Below the pieces are notes generated by a model. It was given only the letters and a program-made list of their open reading frames with translations. It had not been told where the DNA came from and searched no databases. Source: Paenibacillus tyrphae (GTDB lineage Bacteria > Bacillota > Bacilli > Paenibacillales > NBRC-103111). From it: a stretch of DNA of 64,000 bases. Position numbers and translations under genes: made by a program. Shown here in pieces: positions 9,602 through 17,274 of the stretch. Positions within the stretch are counted from its first letter, which is position 1, and each line of letters begins with the position of its first letter. The stretch lies in assembly GCF_027925525.1 (NCBI RefSeq), contig NZ_BSDJ01000007.1, positions 186,001 to 250,000 on the forward strand, given 5' to 3'.

Positions 9602-10032
9602 AAAAATTATATGTGGTCTATCTTGTCGTCTTTTTTGCAATCTCCATCGGTGCAATTGTTATCGGGAGTTACGGGATTAACGATCAGGAAAGCCATAGTT
9701 ATGTATTGCCGGACGGCTATACGGGATGGGTCGAAATCAGATACGAGCAGAAAGACAGTCCACCGCTAATTCGCGAGGGGAAGGAGTATGTCCATCTCAT
9801 TCCTCGCACGGGGATTTTGAATACGTCGGATTCGCCAACATCGGGAGAAATGAAATTTTATTATCTTGACGAACAAGGGAACCGTAAAAAAATTGAACTT
9901 GACATGATCCGCACCCAAGGGATGAGTACGAAGGACGTTCTTGCCTCAAACGGAACCAAGGAAGAACTCTCAGTCAACGTTTTTTTCGTCGGTACGGAAC
10001 AGCAATGGAATGAGGAGAGAAGCCGCAATTGA
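9595..10032 (+). CDS. Small membrane-anchored protein, DUF6843-like
   Basis: A 145-residue protein with one N-terminal hydrophobic segment (VVYLVVFFAISIGAIVIG), either an anchor or an uncleaved signal, followed by an exported beta-rich domain containing LPDGYTGWVEIRY and KFYYLDEQGNRKKIE. This resembles the DUF6843 family of Bacillales; the match is from memory. No function is known. Translation starts at TTG 9595 or TTG 9598 inside the last codons of the LysR gene, implying coupling, although its role is probably unrelated. Base composition is clearly more AT-rich than the LysR gene, suggesting a different history. Confidence 0.7.
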   Translation: MLKKLYVVYLVVFFAISIGAIVIGSYGINDQESHSYVLPDGYTGWVEIRYEQKDSPPLIREGKEYVHLIPRTGILNTSDSPTSGEMKFYYLDEQGNRKKIELDMIRTQGMSTKDVLASNGTKEELSVNVFFVGTEQQWNEERSRN

Positions 10033-10049
10033 AGCGTGCTTTCTATCTA

Positions 10050-10096
10050 TAAAACAAATCATGGGGCCGCCGCGGACGTAATCGGGTGGCCCCATG
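10050..10096 (-). terminator. Terminator of the tandem-MerR gene
   Basis: CATGGGGCC (10060-10068) pairs perfectly with GGCCCCATG (10088-10096). Read on the minus strand the hairpin is followed by a T-rich stretch (GATTTGTTTT), so it mainly serves the minus-strand regulator. On the plus strand it lacks a T-run. Confidence 0.6.
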
Positions 10097-10116
10097 AACG
10101 TATGATTCCGTCCGAG

Positions 10117-10824
10117 TCAGATCGGTGCTTTTGCCAATTGAATTAATTTGTATAAACAAGATATCCCGTGCATTTGGGACTCGATCCTCTTATCTTGGTA
10201 GATGCGGATTTTCTCGGCTATCTTCATGAGCATCTGCAGATCCGTATGTTCGGCAGTGGCGATTGATTGTTTAAATGTTACGGTTTCCTCTGAATAAACG
10301 GAGTTTTGAAGCATTTGGATCAACCTGATTTTTAGCAGATGAGCTCCATCGTAACAACGATAACGGTTTTCAGGGTCTCGGTTCACTATTACATAACCTG
10401 CTTGCTCCCAGTAGCGAATCGTTGATTTAGGTACATGGGTCAGCTCGGATACTTCATGGATGGTGAAGCGTTCTTTTTTATATGGAGATGTATTTTCGTT
10501 CACTTGTCGTCGAATATCCTCGATCAACTTCTCTAACTTCTCTTTGTCCTCGTATAAAGCGACTTCCTTTTCCCTAATGACCCACAGAGCATCATGCGTC
10601 TTGTCCAGCCGCAGATAATGAAGCACTTCGGTTGTCACTTCCATCCCGAAAGCCGGAGCGATGGCTTGAATACATGCCAGGTATGCTGCGTGCAGGTCCG
10701 TATAAATACGATAGCCATTGACGGATCGTTCTGCTGGAGGAATGAGGCCTTTGGCCTCGTAATTCCGTAAGGTGCTGGCGCTAATCGTGTATGTGGCCGC
10801 CAGTTTCTTTGGACGCATGGTCAA
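10117..10824 (-). CDS. Regulator with two MerR-like DNA-binding domains
   Basis: A 235-residue cytoplasmic regulator with two winged-helix MerR domains. The first (about residues 5-70) contains YTISASTLRNYEAKGLIPP and NGYRIYTDLH; the second (about 115-185) contains FTIHEVSELTHVPKSTIRYWEQ and NRYRCYDGAHLL. A helical region (ALYEDKEKLEKLIEDIRRQV) separates them, where a MerR dimer helix would be. Typical MerR proteins have one such domain followed by an effector region; here no cysteine-rich metal site is seen. TTG 10824 has the better spacing from GGGGAGAG; ATG 10818 is the alternative. It is divergent from the gene at 10977, its probable target. Codon use is more AT-rich than the surrounding genes. 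Confidence 0.85.
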   Translation of the reverse strand: MTMRPKKLAATYTISASTLRNYEAKGLIPPAERSVNGYRIYTDLHAAYLACIQAIAPAFGMEVTTEVLHYLRLDKTHDALWVIREKEVALYEDKEKLEKLIEDIRRQVNENTSPYKKERFTIHEVSELTHVPKSTIRYWEQAGYVIVNRDPENRYRCYDGAHLLKIRLIQMLQNSVYSEETVTFKQSIATAEHTDLQMLMKIAEKIRIYQDKRIESQMHGISCLYKLIQLAKAPI

Positions 10825-10976
10825 CTCGCGATCTCTCCCCTAATAAGATCAGGATTAAAGTTACTTGTAAGATTTTCTGGAATTACATTTGATTTTCCTT
10901 CTCATTTTGCGGTAAACCTTTCAATTGGCTTGTATGTTATAGAATGAAAGTAGATTTGAGAAAGAGGTGTATGATG
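10825..10976. promoter_or_regulatory. Divergent promoter region of tandem-MerR gene and its neighbour
   Basis: This 152-bp AT-rich gap should hold both promoters. On the plus strand TTGCGG (10907-10912) and TATGTT (10933-10938) are 20 bp apart, the long spacer that MerR-type activators act on. TAGAAT at 10940-10945 is an alternative -10. A CAATTG palindrome lies within the spacer. The evidence is only positional. Confidence 0.3.
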
Positions 10977-11465
10977 ATGAGTAAACAATTTCCAACCTAC
11001 CATTGTGACATGACGATCGAAGAAATCGGTGCGGAAGGTAACCGATACATTGCATCTGAATGGAGGGCCTTGTACGAGTCGATGTATGTACAATTGACTG
11101 CTGCTTTTCTTGAAATCGAGGATGCAGCGTACGGTCTTTTCTTGGATCAATTGATGCCGGTTGTATTTGAGAGGATGGAAGAGGCTGGATTGGAGGTATC
11201 GGAGACCCTTGAAGAGGACGATTTTGTCATCGGCAAAAGCTTGATTTTTCGAAACTCACTTGAAAAATGGGGACCGGAAGACAACAGATCGCGTGTATTC
11301 TGGAACGTCGTCCGAAATAAGCAAGGTCATCCGATTGGAGCTTTACTGACAGATATTCCTCACTCTCATTTGAAGTTTGATATCCCTTCAGCACCGGTGT
11401 TTTACACGATACGGGAAAGCATCAAGGAGCAGATCGTTCAAGGGATTCGGCAACTTAAGGAGTAG
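10977..11465 (+). CDS. Unrecognised 162-residue protein
   Basis: I do not recognise this family. The product is acidic and soluble, without a signal peptide or membrane segment. It begins MSKQFPTYHCDMTIEEIG and contains a helical middle and a mixed C-terminal half with SRVFWNVVRNKQGHPIGALLTDIPHSH. Three consecutive ATG codons occur at 10971, 10974 and 10977; the last is best spaced (7 bp) from GAGGTG at 10964-10969. The gene is divergent from the tandem-MerR regulator and is the only gene in its unit, ending at a strong bidirectional terminator. It is probably the regulator's target. Low GC compared with the flanks is consistent with acquisition by transfer. Confidence 0.65.
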   Translation: MSKQFPTYHCDMTIEEIGAEGNRYIASEWRALYESMYVQLTAAFLEIEDAAYGLFLDQLMPVVFERMEEAGLEVSETLEEDDFVIGKSLIFRNSLEKWGPEDNRSRVFWNVVRNKQGHPIGALLTDIPHSHLKFDIPSAPVFYTIRESIKEQIVQGIRQLKE

Positions 11466-11520
11466 TGGGAGAAAACAAGTTTGAAGATCAACGAAATTAA
11501 ACAGAGAACGATAGTTTAAC

Positions 11521-11572
11521 AATAAGGGGTTTCACATATTAGAAATGTCTAGTATGCGAAACCCCTTATTAA
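11521..11572. terminator. Bidirectional terminator
   Basis: AATAAGGGGTTTC (11521-11533) pairs perfectly with GAAACCCCTTATT (11558-11570); the inner CATA/TATG also pairs. It separates the plus-strand unknown gene from the convergent giant SLH gene. Confidence 0.85.
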
Positions 11573-11593
11573 TATAGTTTTTAACAGGATGAA

Positions 11594-14500
11594 TTACAGC
11601 TTTTTGAAGATCCGGTACAGAATAACGGCCGTCTCGGCTCTTGTCGCCTGTCCCTTCGGATTCAGTCCGCTGCCGTTGCCTTCGACGATTCCGGCTTTGA
11701 CCATAGCGGCCACGCTGTTCGTTGCGTACAAAGCGACGGCGGCTTTGTCGCTATAGGAAGCCAGATCTGCCGCAGCTCCCCGAATTTCGAGCTTTTTGGA
11801 TACGTCCAGCGCTCTTGCCGTAAGCACCATCAAATCTTGTCTCGATATTTTTTCTTTCGGGTTGAATTTATTGTCTCCCACTCCGTCGGTAATGCCCAGC
11901 TTCTTCGCAATGCCAATGGCCTGATAATAATAATCGCTAGGATTTACATCGCTGAAGTTGGAATCGGAGTCGCCTTTCAAGCCAAGAGCGCGCACCAGTA
12001 AGGTGATAAAATCGGCTCTTGTTATGTTTTGGCCCGGCTCAAACGTCGTGTCGGAGGTGCCTTGAATAATTCCTTTGGAAGCCAGCACGGCAATCGCTTC
12101 GCTGGCCCACGAGTAGCTCTCCGTCACGTCGCGGAACGGATTTGCTACCGGTGCAGGCGTCGGAGCCGTTGGCGTTTCCTTGCCCGGCTTCGGAGATGCC
12201 GGCTGCTCCGGCTTCGGTTGCTCCGGTTTAGCCGGAGTTCCCGGATTGGCCCCGGTGCCGTTTCCGTTGCTGCTGCTACCGCTGCTGTCTTCGCTGCTCG
12301 AAGACGAGCTTTCCGTCCGCACGGTGACGTTCGGACCGGCCGTCCAGTTCCCCGCGGCATCCACCGCCTCGACTTGGAACGTATAGCGGGTGTCGCTGCT
12401 CAGACCCGTCACGCGGTACGACAGCTTGTCGCCAGACAGCCTGACCAGCTCTTGATCCCCGTTCTTGATCCGGTAGCCGGTTACCGCCACATTGTCCGTC
12501 GCGGCGCTCCAGCTCAACGTTACCGCCGTTTCCGTCACGTCCGACACCTTCAACGCGCTTCCCTCCGGCCATACCGGAGCGGTTTTGTCCGTGCCGTCCG
12601 TCGGCGCAGAGCCTGTCGTGAAGCCCCAGATGTCCGACAGCGATTGCCCGCTGTTGTTGTCCGCTGCCCGCACGTACCATTGGTAGTAGCTTTGCGGCTG
12701 CAAACCGCTCCAAACGACGGACGCCTCCTGGCCTGCGGCCACCTGAGCCGCCTGACCGATAGCTTGGTCCGTATACACGCTGATGCTCATGTAGTCCGTC
12801 GCCACGCGCTTCTGCATCGGCGTCAGGTTCACGTCCAGCTCAAACTCGTCCTTGCCCGGATACTCCTTCGGATCGTAGTAGTTGTATTCGTCCAAAAACG
12901 GCGAATACGTTTTAACGTAAATTTTGTTCTTGTTCACATCGAATTGCAGCAGGCGGATGTAGCCGAGCCCGCCTTTTTCGGCACCTTGATAATCCGCAAG
13001 CATTTGGTACACGGTGCGGTCCGGTTTGCCGTCGCCGTCGTCGTCGATCGGATCGATCTTCGTTTCCGCATCGTGGTAGTGGCCGCTCAAGACGGCAATA
13101 ACGTTTTTGTTCGGCTTCACGACCTGCTCGTAAATTTTATCCGCAATCGGGGCCCGGTTGCCGGAAACGAGCAAAAATTCATGGAAGTTCAAAATCGCCC
13201 TGCGGTCCGGGTACTGCTTCAGCACCTCGTCCATCCACTGAATTTCGGCATCGCCGATGTTCCAGCCCATGTAGACGAAAATAAAATCGTTACCGCCCGC
13301 GGAAACCAAGTCGTAATGCCCGCGATTGTTCTGATAAGACCCGCCGAAGGTCGGCTGCTTCTTGAAGCGGTTCTCGCCAAAATATTTCCAGTACTGCGTA
13401 TAGTCCGACAGCTGATGGGACACGTCATGATTGCCCGCAAGCACGCCGTAAGGAACTTTCGCGTCCTCCAACACCTTCATATTACGGTCCGCTTCGATCC
13501 ACTGATACTCTTTGTCCGCTTCATCCACAATATCGCCGGTATGGACGACGTATTTGATTTTCATCGCGTCCTGATTCTCGGCAATCCACTGCACGTTGCG
13601 CCGGTAAATTTCCGGGTAGCTTTCCGAGTAATACTGCGTATCGGACATCCACAAGAACGAAAAATCGTACGGCTGCTGCGACACCGGAAGCTCGTCCTGC
13701 ACGATTAACTGGATCGTGCCGTTCGTATTGTACTCTCCGGCAGCCACTTTAGCAGTTAATGCAAAATCGTCCGCTCCCGCCACCTTGCTGTCGAGCATCG
13801 TCCACTGCTGCGCCTGCGGGCTCCAGCCGTACAGGCTGACCTTGCGGCCTTCGAGCGACTTGCCCTTCCACTCCACCTTCACGCGGTCCGTCGCTTGAAC
13901 GGTCGGGTCCAGCTTCGCTTCGAAACGGTGGTACGGGAATTGACCGACCGAGTCGTCGATCAGATAGTCGCCGTCCGCCGCGCTGATTTTCCGGTAGTCT
14001 TCCTCGGTGAACGCCTTCTCCCCGGCCAGCTCCAGCTGCTTCGGCGGCTCGATATCCGCCGCGCCCCGCTTGGCGGTCAAACCGGCCCGATGGCTGCCGC
14101 CATAGTGGAACCCGCGATAGAACGCCACGTTCATCGCGTCGTTGTTCGGGTCCTCGACCTTCACCTTCAGCACGGCGTTCGGATCGACACCGGTCTGCCC
14201 GTCGACAGGCGCCACAGCCGTCGGTTTGTGCGGATCTTCCTCCGGCACCTCGAAGCTGACCGTGCTCTCCGCCTTGTTGCCCACGTTGTCCGCTGCCCGG
14301 ATCACGAGCGTATGCGTCCCCTTGCCAAGCTGGGAAGAGGTCGTCGCATACGGCAGCGTTACCGGTTTTCCGTTCAAAACTGCCTCGACGGCTTTCAGGC
14401 CCGTCATCGCATCCGTTACCTTCGCATCAAGCGTGATCGCTCCCCGGTACACCTTGCCGCTTTCGACCGAAGGCTCGATGACCGGAGCGGTGTTGTCGAC

Positions 14501-17026
14501 CGTCACGTTCGCCGTCACCGTACCGTACACCGCGCTGGTGGCCGTCACTTGGTGGACGCCGTCGCTCAGCTGCTTCGTATCCCAAGCGTACGCTTTGGCC
14601 TTCAATTGATTGGCATCCAGATTGAATTGGAAATCGAGCGCCTCGAAACGGCCTTCGCTGTCGCCCATCTTGATCTCTTTTTCCTTATTGGCATACTTGG
14701 GATCATACAGGGCCGTTCCGTCGGCGAGCACCAGCCGCACGTTTTTCACATTGAAATCGTCCTTGTTCTCCTCCGGACGATCGTCGAACGGAGAAGACTT
14801 CGAGCCCGCCCGGATCGAAAATACGTTGCTGCCTACCCGCAGTCGGTCTGCGCCGATCGGCACCGAAAGGGTCTGGTACGTCGGGATCGGATCTTGGAAC
14901 GTATAAATAATTTCTTTGCCAATGGTTACGGCATTTTTGAAATAATAATCGACCGAGGCCGCCTCGAAAGCAAAATAGGCATCGCTCTCCATGGCAGCAT
15001 ACGTCTGGGAAGACAGGTCCTGACCGTCGATGGCCAGCTTCACCGCATCCGGGCCGGATTGCCCTGCAGCCGCCTTGACGATACGCTGGCCGGATACGAG
15101 CTCCCCGTCCTTCAGGTTCAGCCGGAGGCCGTCTTTATTCATTCCCCCGGTCACGTTCGAACGGTATACGGGAGACGTCGTCTCATTCGTTCCGTCGGAC
15201 ACCTTGAAATAATACTCGATGTACGTTTTGCCGATCAGGTCGGGCGAATACACCGTATAATGATACTTTTTATCGTTGTAGTTCTGGTACAGGTACCGTT
15301 TCGTGTACTCCGCCTGATTGTCGGAGCGGAAATACAGCGCCGTCGTCAGCACCTGACGGTCATCCATGGCATCGGCGACCAGCTCCAGGTTGCTCCACTG
15401 CTCCACTTGCGACGTCTGGGTCAGGTTCGCCACCGTCGGAGCCGACGTATCCGGGGTAACGGTAAGCGATTGCGCCGGCACTTGCCACGGCTCCAGGCTT
15501 CCCGGACTGGCCGGCTTCAATCCGGCGCTCGCCTTGATCATCATGCCCGTGCCGTCCATCGGATACTTGTAAACGATGCCGTAATTTTCTTTCGTTTCGT
15601 TCGGCAGCGAGCCGTCATAATACGCAACGGACACGTCGACGTGCGTATTCGTTCCAATGGAAACGCCCCGCTTGGAGCCATTGGCCATCCCGTCGCTGTA
15701 TACTTTGACGATGTCCGTATTTTCCACCAGATTCGTCTGGTAGGCCGCGTTAAAATCCGCTACGGTTTTGGCCGTATTTTGGCTGTTGATGACCCAGAAC
15801 ACGAACGGCTTCTTCGGTGGAAGAATCAAGTCTTCCCGGTCCGTCGGCCAGATGACGTCGTCCTCCGGCCCCGAATCGGTATACCGGTAGAACAGCTTGT
15901 AGTCCTTGAAGTTAATCGGCTTGTCCGTATTGTTGTAAATCTCGATAAATTCGTAGCCGTCCGCTCCTCCGACATTCGTGCTGTTCGGCAGCAATTCGGT
16001 CACGAGAATCGGTGGCAGCTTCGAATAATCGAAGTCGGGCAGCTTCACCGTTACCGTATACGTCTCCGAGGTCACCGTCCGGCTGCCGTCCTTCGCCTGA
16101 ATGAAATACTGCAGCACGGATTCGGCCAGCGACTCTCGCGGAATTTTCGCCGTATAGCCGCCGCCCGGAGCAGCAGACATCGGCAGCGACGTGAACGCCG
16201 ACTGCGACCCGGTTTTATAATAGACCGCAGCCGTTACCGTCTGCTGATTCCCGGTAAACACGGCCGAAATCGGCAAATCGTCCGCATTCGACGCTTCCGC
16301 AGGAGGCGTATGGCTGATTTGCAGGTTCGATCCCGACGGCACGTCGTCCGGCGTCAGCGCCGGTACCTGGAAAGTCTCGACCCGGCCCGGCGACGCCGCC
16401 GTCGTTCCCGCGCTGCTCATCGTCATGTTGACGCTGCCGTCCGTCGGATACTGATACACGATGCCCATGTCCTGAACCGTCTGGGCGTCGTTCTGATACG
16501 AAGCCGAAGAGATGACGCTGCCGCTCTTATCCTTCACCAGCAGGCTCCGTGGCGCGCTGTTCGACATGCCTCCGCCACCATTCACACGGAACAAATTGAC
16601 GTTTTCCTGCAGCGACGTGCCGTAATTCGCATTGAAGGCCGCCGTCGGTTCATTCGTATTGTCAGCGTTCATGACCCACAGCACGATCGTCTGCTGAGGC
16701 GGAATCGCCATATCGTTGTTATAGACCGCCGACCACACCGTCTCGCTCGATCCGGCAAGATAGGCCAGCGTATAGTCCTTGAAGTTGACCGTCTGCTTCG
16801 AATTGTTGTATACCTCGATGAACTCGTACGCATCGACAGCTTTTCCCGCCACATTCGAGCTGTCGGGGACAAGCTCCGTAATAAGCAGCTTCGGCACTTT
16901 GCCATAATCCGGCGTACCGGCCGCCTCCGCTGCCGGCGTTCCCCATCCGCCCGAAGGCAGCAGTCCAAGCAGCAGACCGCCCACCGTCAGCGCCGAAACC
17001 CATGATTTCCACTTCCTGTTAAACAC
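11594..17026 (-). CDS. Giant SLH-anchored surface metallophosphoesterase with lamin-tail-like domains
   Basis: An exported protein of about 1810 residues. GTG 17026, 10 bp after GGGAG, starts a normal signal peptide ending AEA/AAG near residue 35; the longer frame up to 17113 is unlikely. Two lamin-tail-like domains follow (about 45-200 and 335-500, each with TEL(L/V)P, EFIE(V/I)YNN and NFKDY). Then come Ig/Big-like repeats and a calcineurin-type metallophosphoesterase (about 1115-1330; SDTQYY, HTGDIVD, GNHD, NFHEF, GHYHD). A fibronectin type III domain (about 1480-1580), a Ser/Pro/Lys linker, and three SLH motifs (about 1640-1810) complete it. The SLH motifs should bind pyruvylated cell-wall polymer, placing the enzyme on the cell surface. 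Substrate is unknown; phosphate scavenging from nucleotides or other phosphoesters is a guess. All metal-binding motifs look intact. Confidence 0.88.
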   Translation of the reverse strand: MFNRKWKSWVSALTVGGLLLGLLPSGGWGTPAAEAAGTPDYGKVPKLLITELVPDSSNVAGKAVDAYEFIEVYNNSKQTVNFKDYTLAYLAGSSETVWSAVYNNDMAIPPQQTIVLWVMNADNTNEPTAAFNANYGTSLQENVNLFRVNGGGGMSNSAPRSLLVKDKSGSVISSASYQNDAQTVQDMGIVYQYPTDGSVNMTMSSAGTTAASPGRVETFQVPALTPDDVPSGSNLQISHTPPAEASNADDLPISAVFTGNQQTVTAAVYYKTGSQSAFTSLPMSAAPGGGYTAKIPRESLAESVLQYFIQAKDGSRTVTSETYTVTVKLPDFDYSKLPPILVTELLPNSTNVGGADGYEFIEIYNNTDKPINFKDYKLFYRYTDSGPEDDVIWPTDREDLILPPKKPFVFWVINSQNTAKTVADFNAAYQTNLVENTDIVKVYSDGMANGSKRGVSIGTNTHVDVSVAYYDGSLPNETKENYGIVYKYPMDGTGMMIKASAGLKPASPGSLEPWQVPAQSLTVTPDTSAPTVANLTQTSQVEQWSNLELVADAMDDRQVLTTALYFRSDNQAEYTKRYLYQNYNDKKYHYTVYSPDLIGKTYIEYYFKVSDGTNETTSPVYRSNVTGGMNKDGLRLNLKDGELVSGQRIVKAAAGQSGPDAVKLAIDGQDLSSQTYAAMESDAYFAFEAASVDYYFKNAVTIGKEIIYTFQDPIPTYQTLSVPIGADRLRVGSNVFSIRAGSKSSPFDDRPEENKDDFNVKNVRLVLADGTALYDPKYANKEKEIKMGDSEGRFEALDFQFNLDANQLKAKAYAWDTKQLSDGVHQVTATSAVYGTVTANVTVDNTAPVIEPSVESGKVYRGAITLDAKVTDAMTGLKAVEAVLNGKPVTLPYATTSSQLGKGTHTLVIRAADNVGNKAESTVSFEVPEEDPHKPTAVAPVDGQTGVDPNAVLKVKVEDPNNDAMNVAFYRGFHYGGSHRAGLTAKRGAADIEPPKQLELAGEKAFTEEDYRKISAADGDYLIDDSVGQFPYHRFEAKLDPTVQATDRVKVEWKGKSLEGRKVSLYGWSPQAQQWTMLDSKVAGADDFALTAKVAAGEYNTNGTIQLIVQDELPVSQQPYDFSFLWMSDTQYYSESYPEIYRRNVQWIAENQDAMKIKYVVHTGDIVDEADKEYQWIEADRNMKVLEDAKVPYGVLAGNHDVSHQLSDYTQYWKYFGENRFKKQPTFGGSYQNNRGHYDLVSAGGNDFIFVYMGWNIGDAEIQWMDEVLKQYPDRRAILNFHEFLLVSGNRAPIADKIYEQVVKPNKNVIAVLSGHYHDAETKIDPIDDDGDGKPDRTVYQMLADYQGAEKGGLGYIRLLQFDVNKNKIYVKTYSPFLDEYNYYDPKEYPGKDEFELDVNLTPMQKRVATDYMSISVYTDQAIGQAAQVAAGQEASVVWSGLQPQSYYQWYVRAADNNSGQSLSDIWGFTTGSAPTDGTDKTAPVWPEGSALKVSDVTETAVTLSWSAATDNVAVTGYRIKNGDQELVRLSGDKLSYRVTGLSSDTRYTFQVEAVDAAGNWTAGPNVTVRTESSSSSSEDSSGSSSNGNGTGANPGTPAKPEQPKPEQPASPKPGKETPTAPTPAPVANPFRDVTESYSWASEAIAVLASKGIIQGTSDTTFEPGQNITRADFITLLVRALGLKGDSDSNFSDVNPSDYYYQAIGIAKKLGITDGVGDNKFNPKEKISRQDLMVLTARALDVSKKLEIRGAAADLASYSDKAAVALYATNSVAAMVKAGIVEGNGSGLNPKGQATRAETAVILYRIFKKL

Positions 17027-17230
17027 GCTTTGCACACTCCCGTCTGGTCTTGTAGGTGGATCTATCTTCCACACCGAACTATACCCGGGAGCCTCCCGGC
17101 TGCCTATACACATCTTCTTTGATCCTTTGCACCGCTTGGCATCCTCCCGTTAAGCTTTTGTGAAGCGCCAAATCGTTAAAAAAGCGCAGGATCCAAAAAA
17201 GTGCCCATACCTTTGGAAGCCGGTCTTGCG

Positions 17231-17265
17231 CTACAATATAAGGAAGCATCCAGACGATAAAGGAG
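17231..17265 (+). promoter_or_regulatory. Probable -10 and RBS of membrane AraC gene
   Basis: TACAAT (17232-17237) lies 43 bp upstream of the start and AAAGGAG (17259-17265) 9 bp upstream. No convincing -35 hexamer was found. Confidence 0.4.
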
Positions 17266-17274
17266 CCCGCCTTC

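Noticed and set aside
13895-17005. Open frame of 1036 codons on the plus strand opposite the giant SLH gene
   Set aside because: Very Arg/His-rich translation typical of antisense frames in GC-rich genes; no ribosome binding site; the opposite strand has clear domains.
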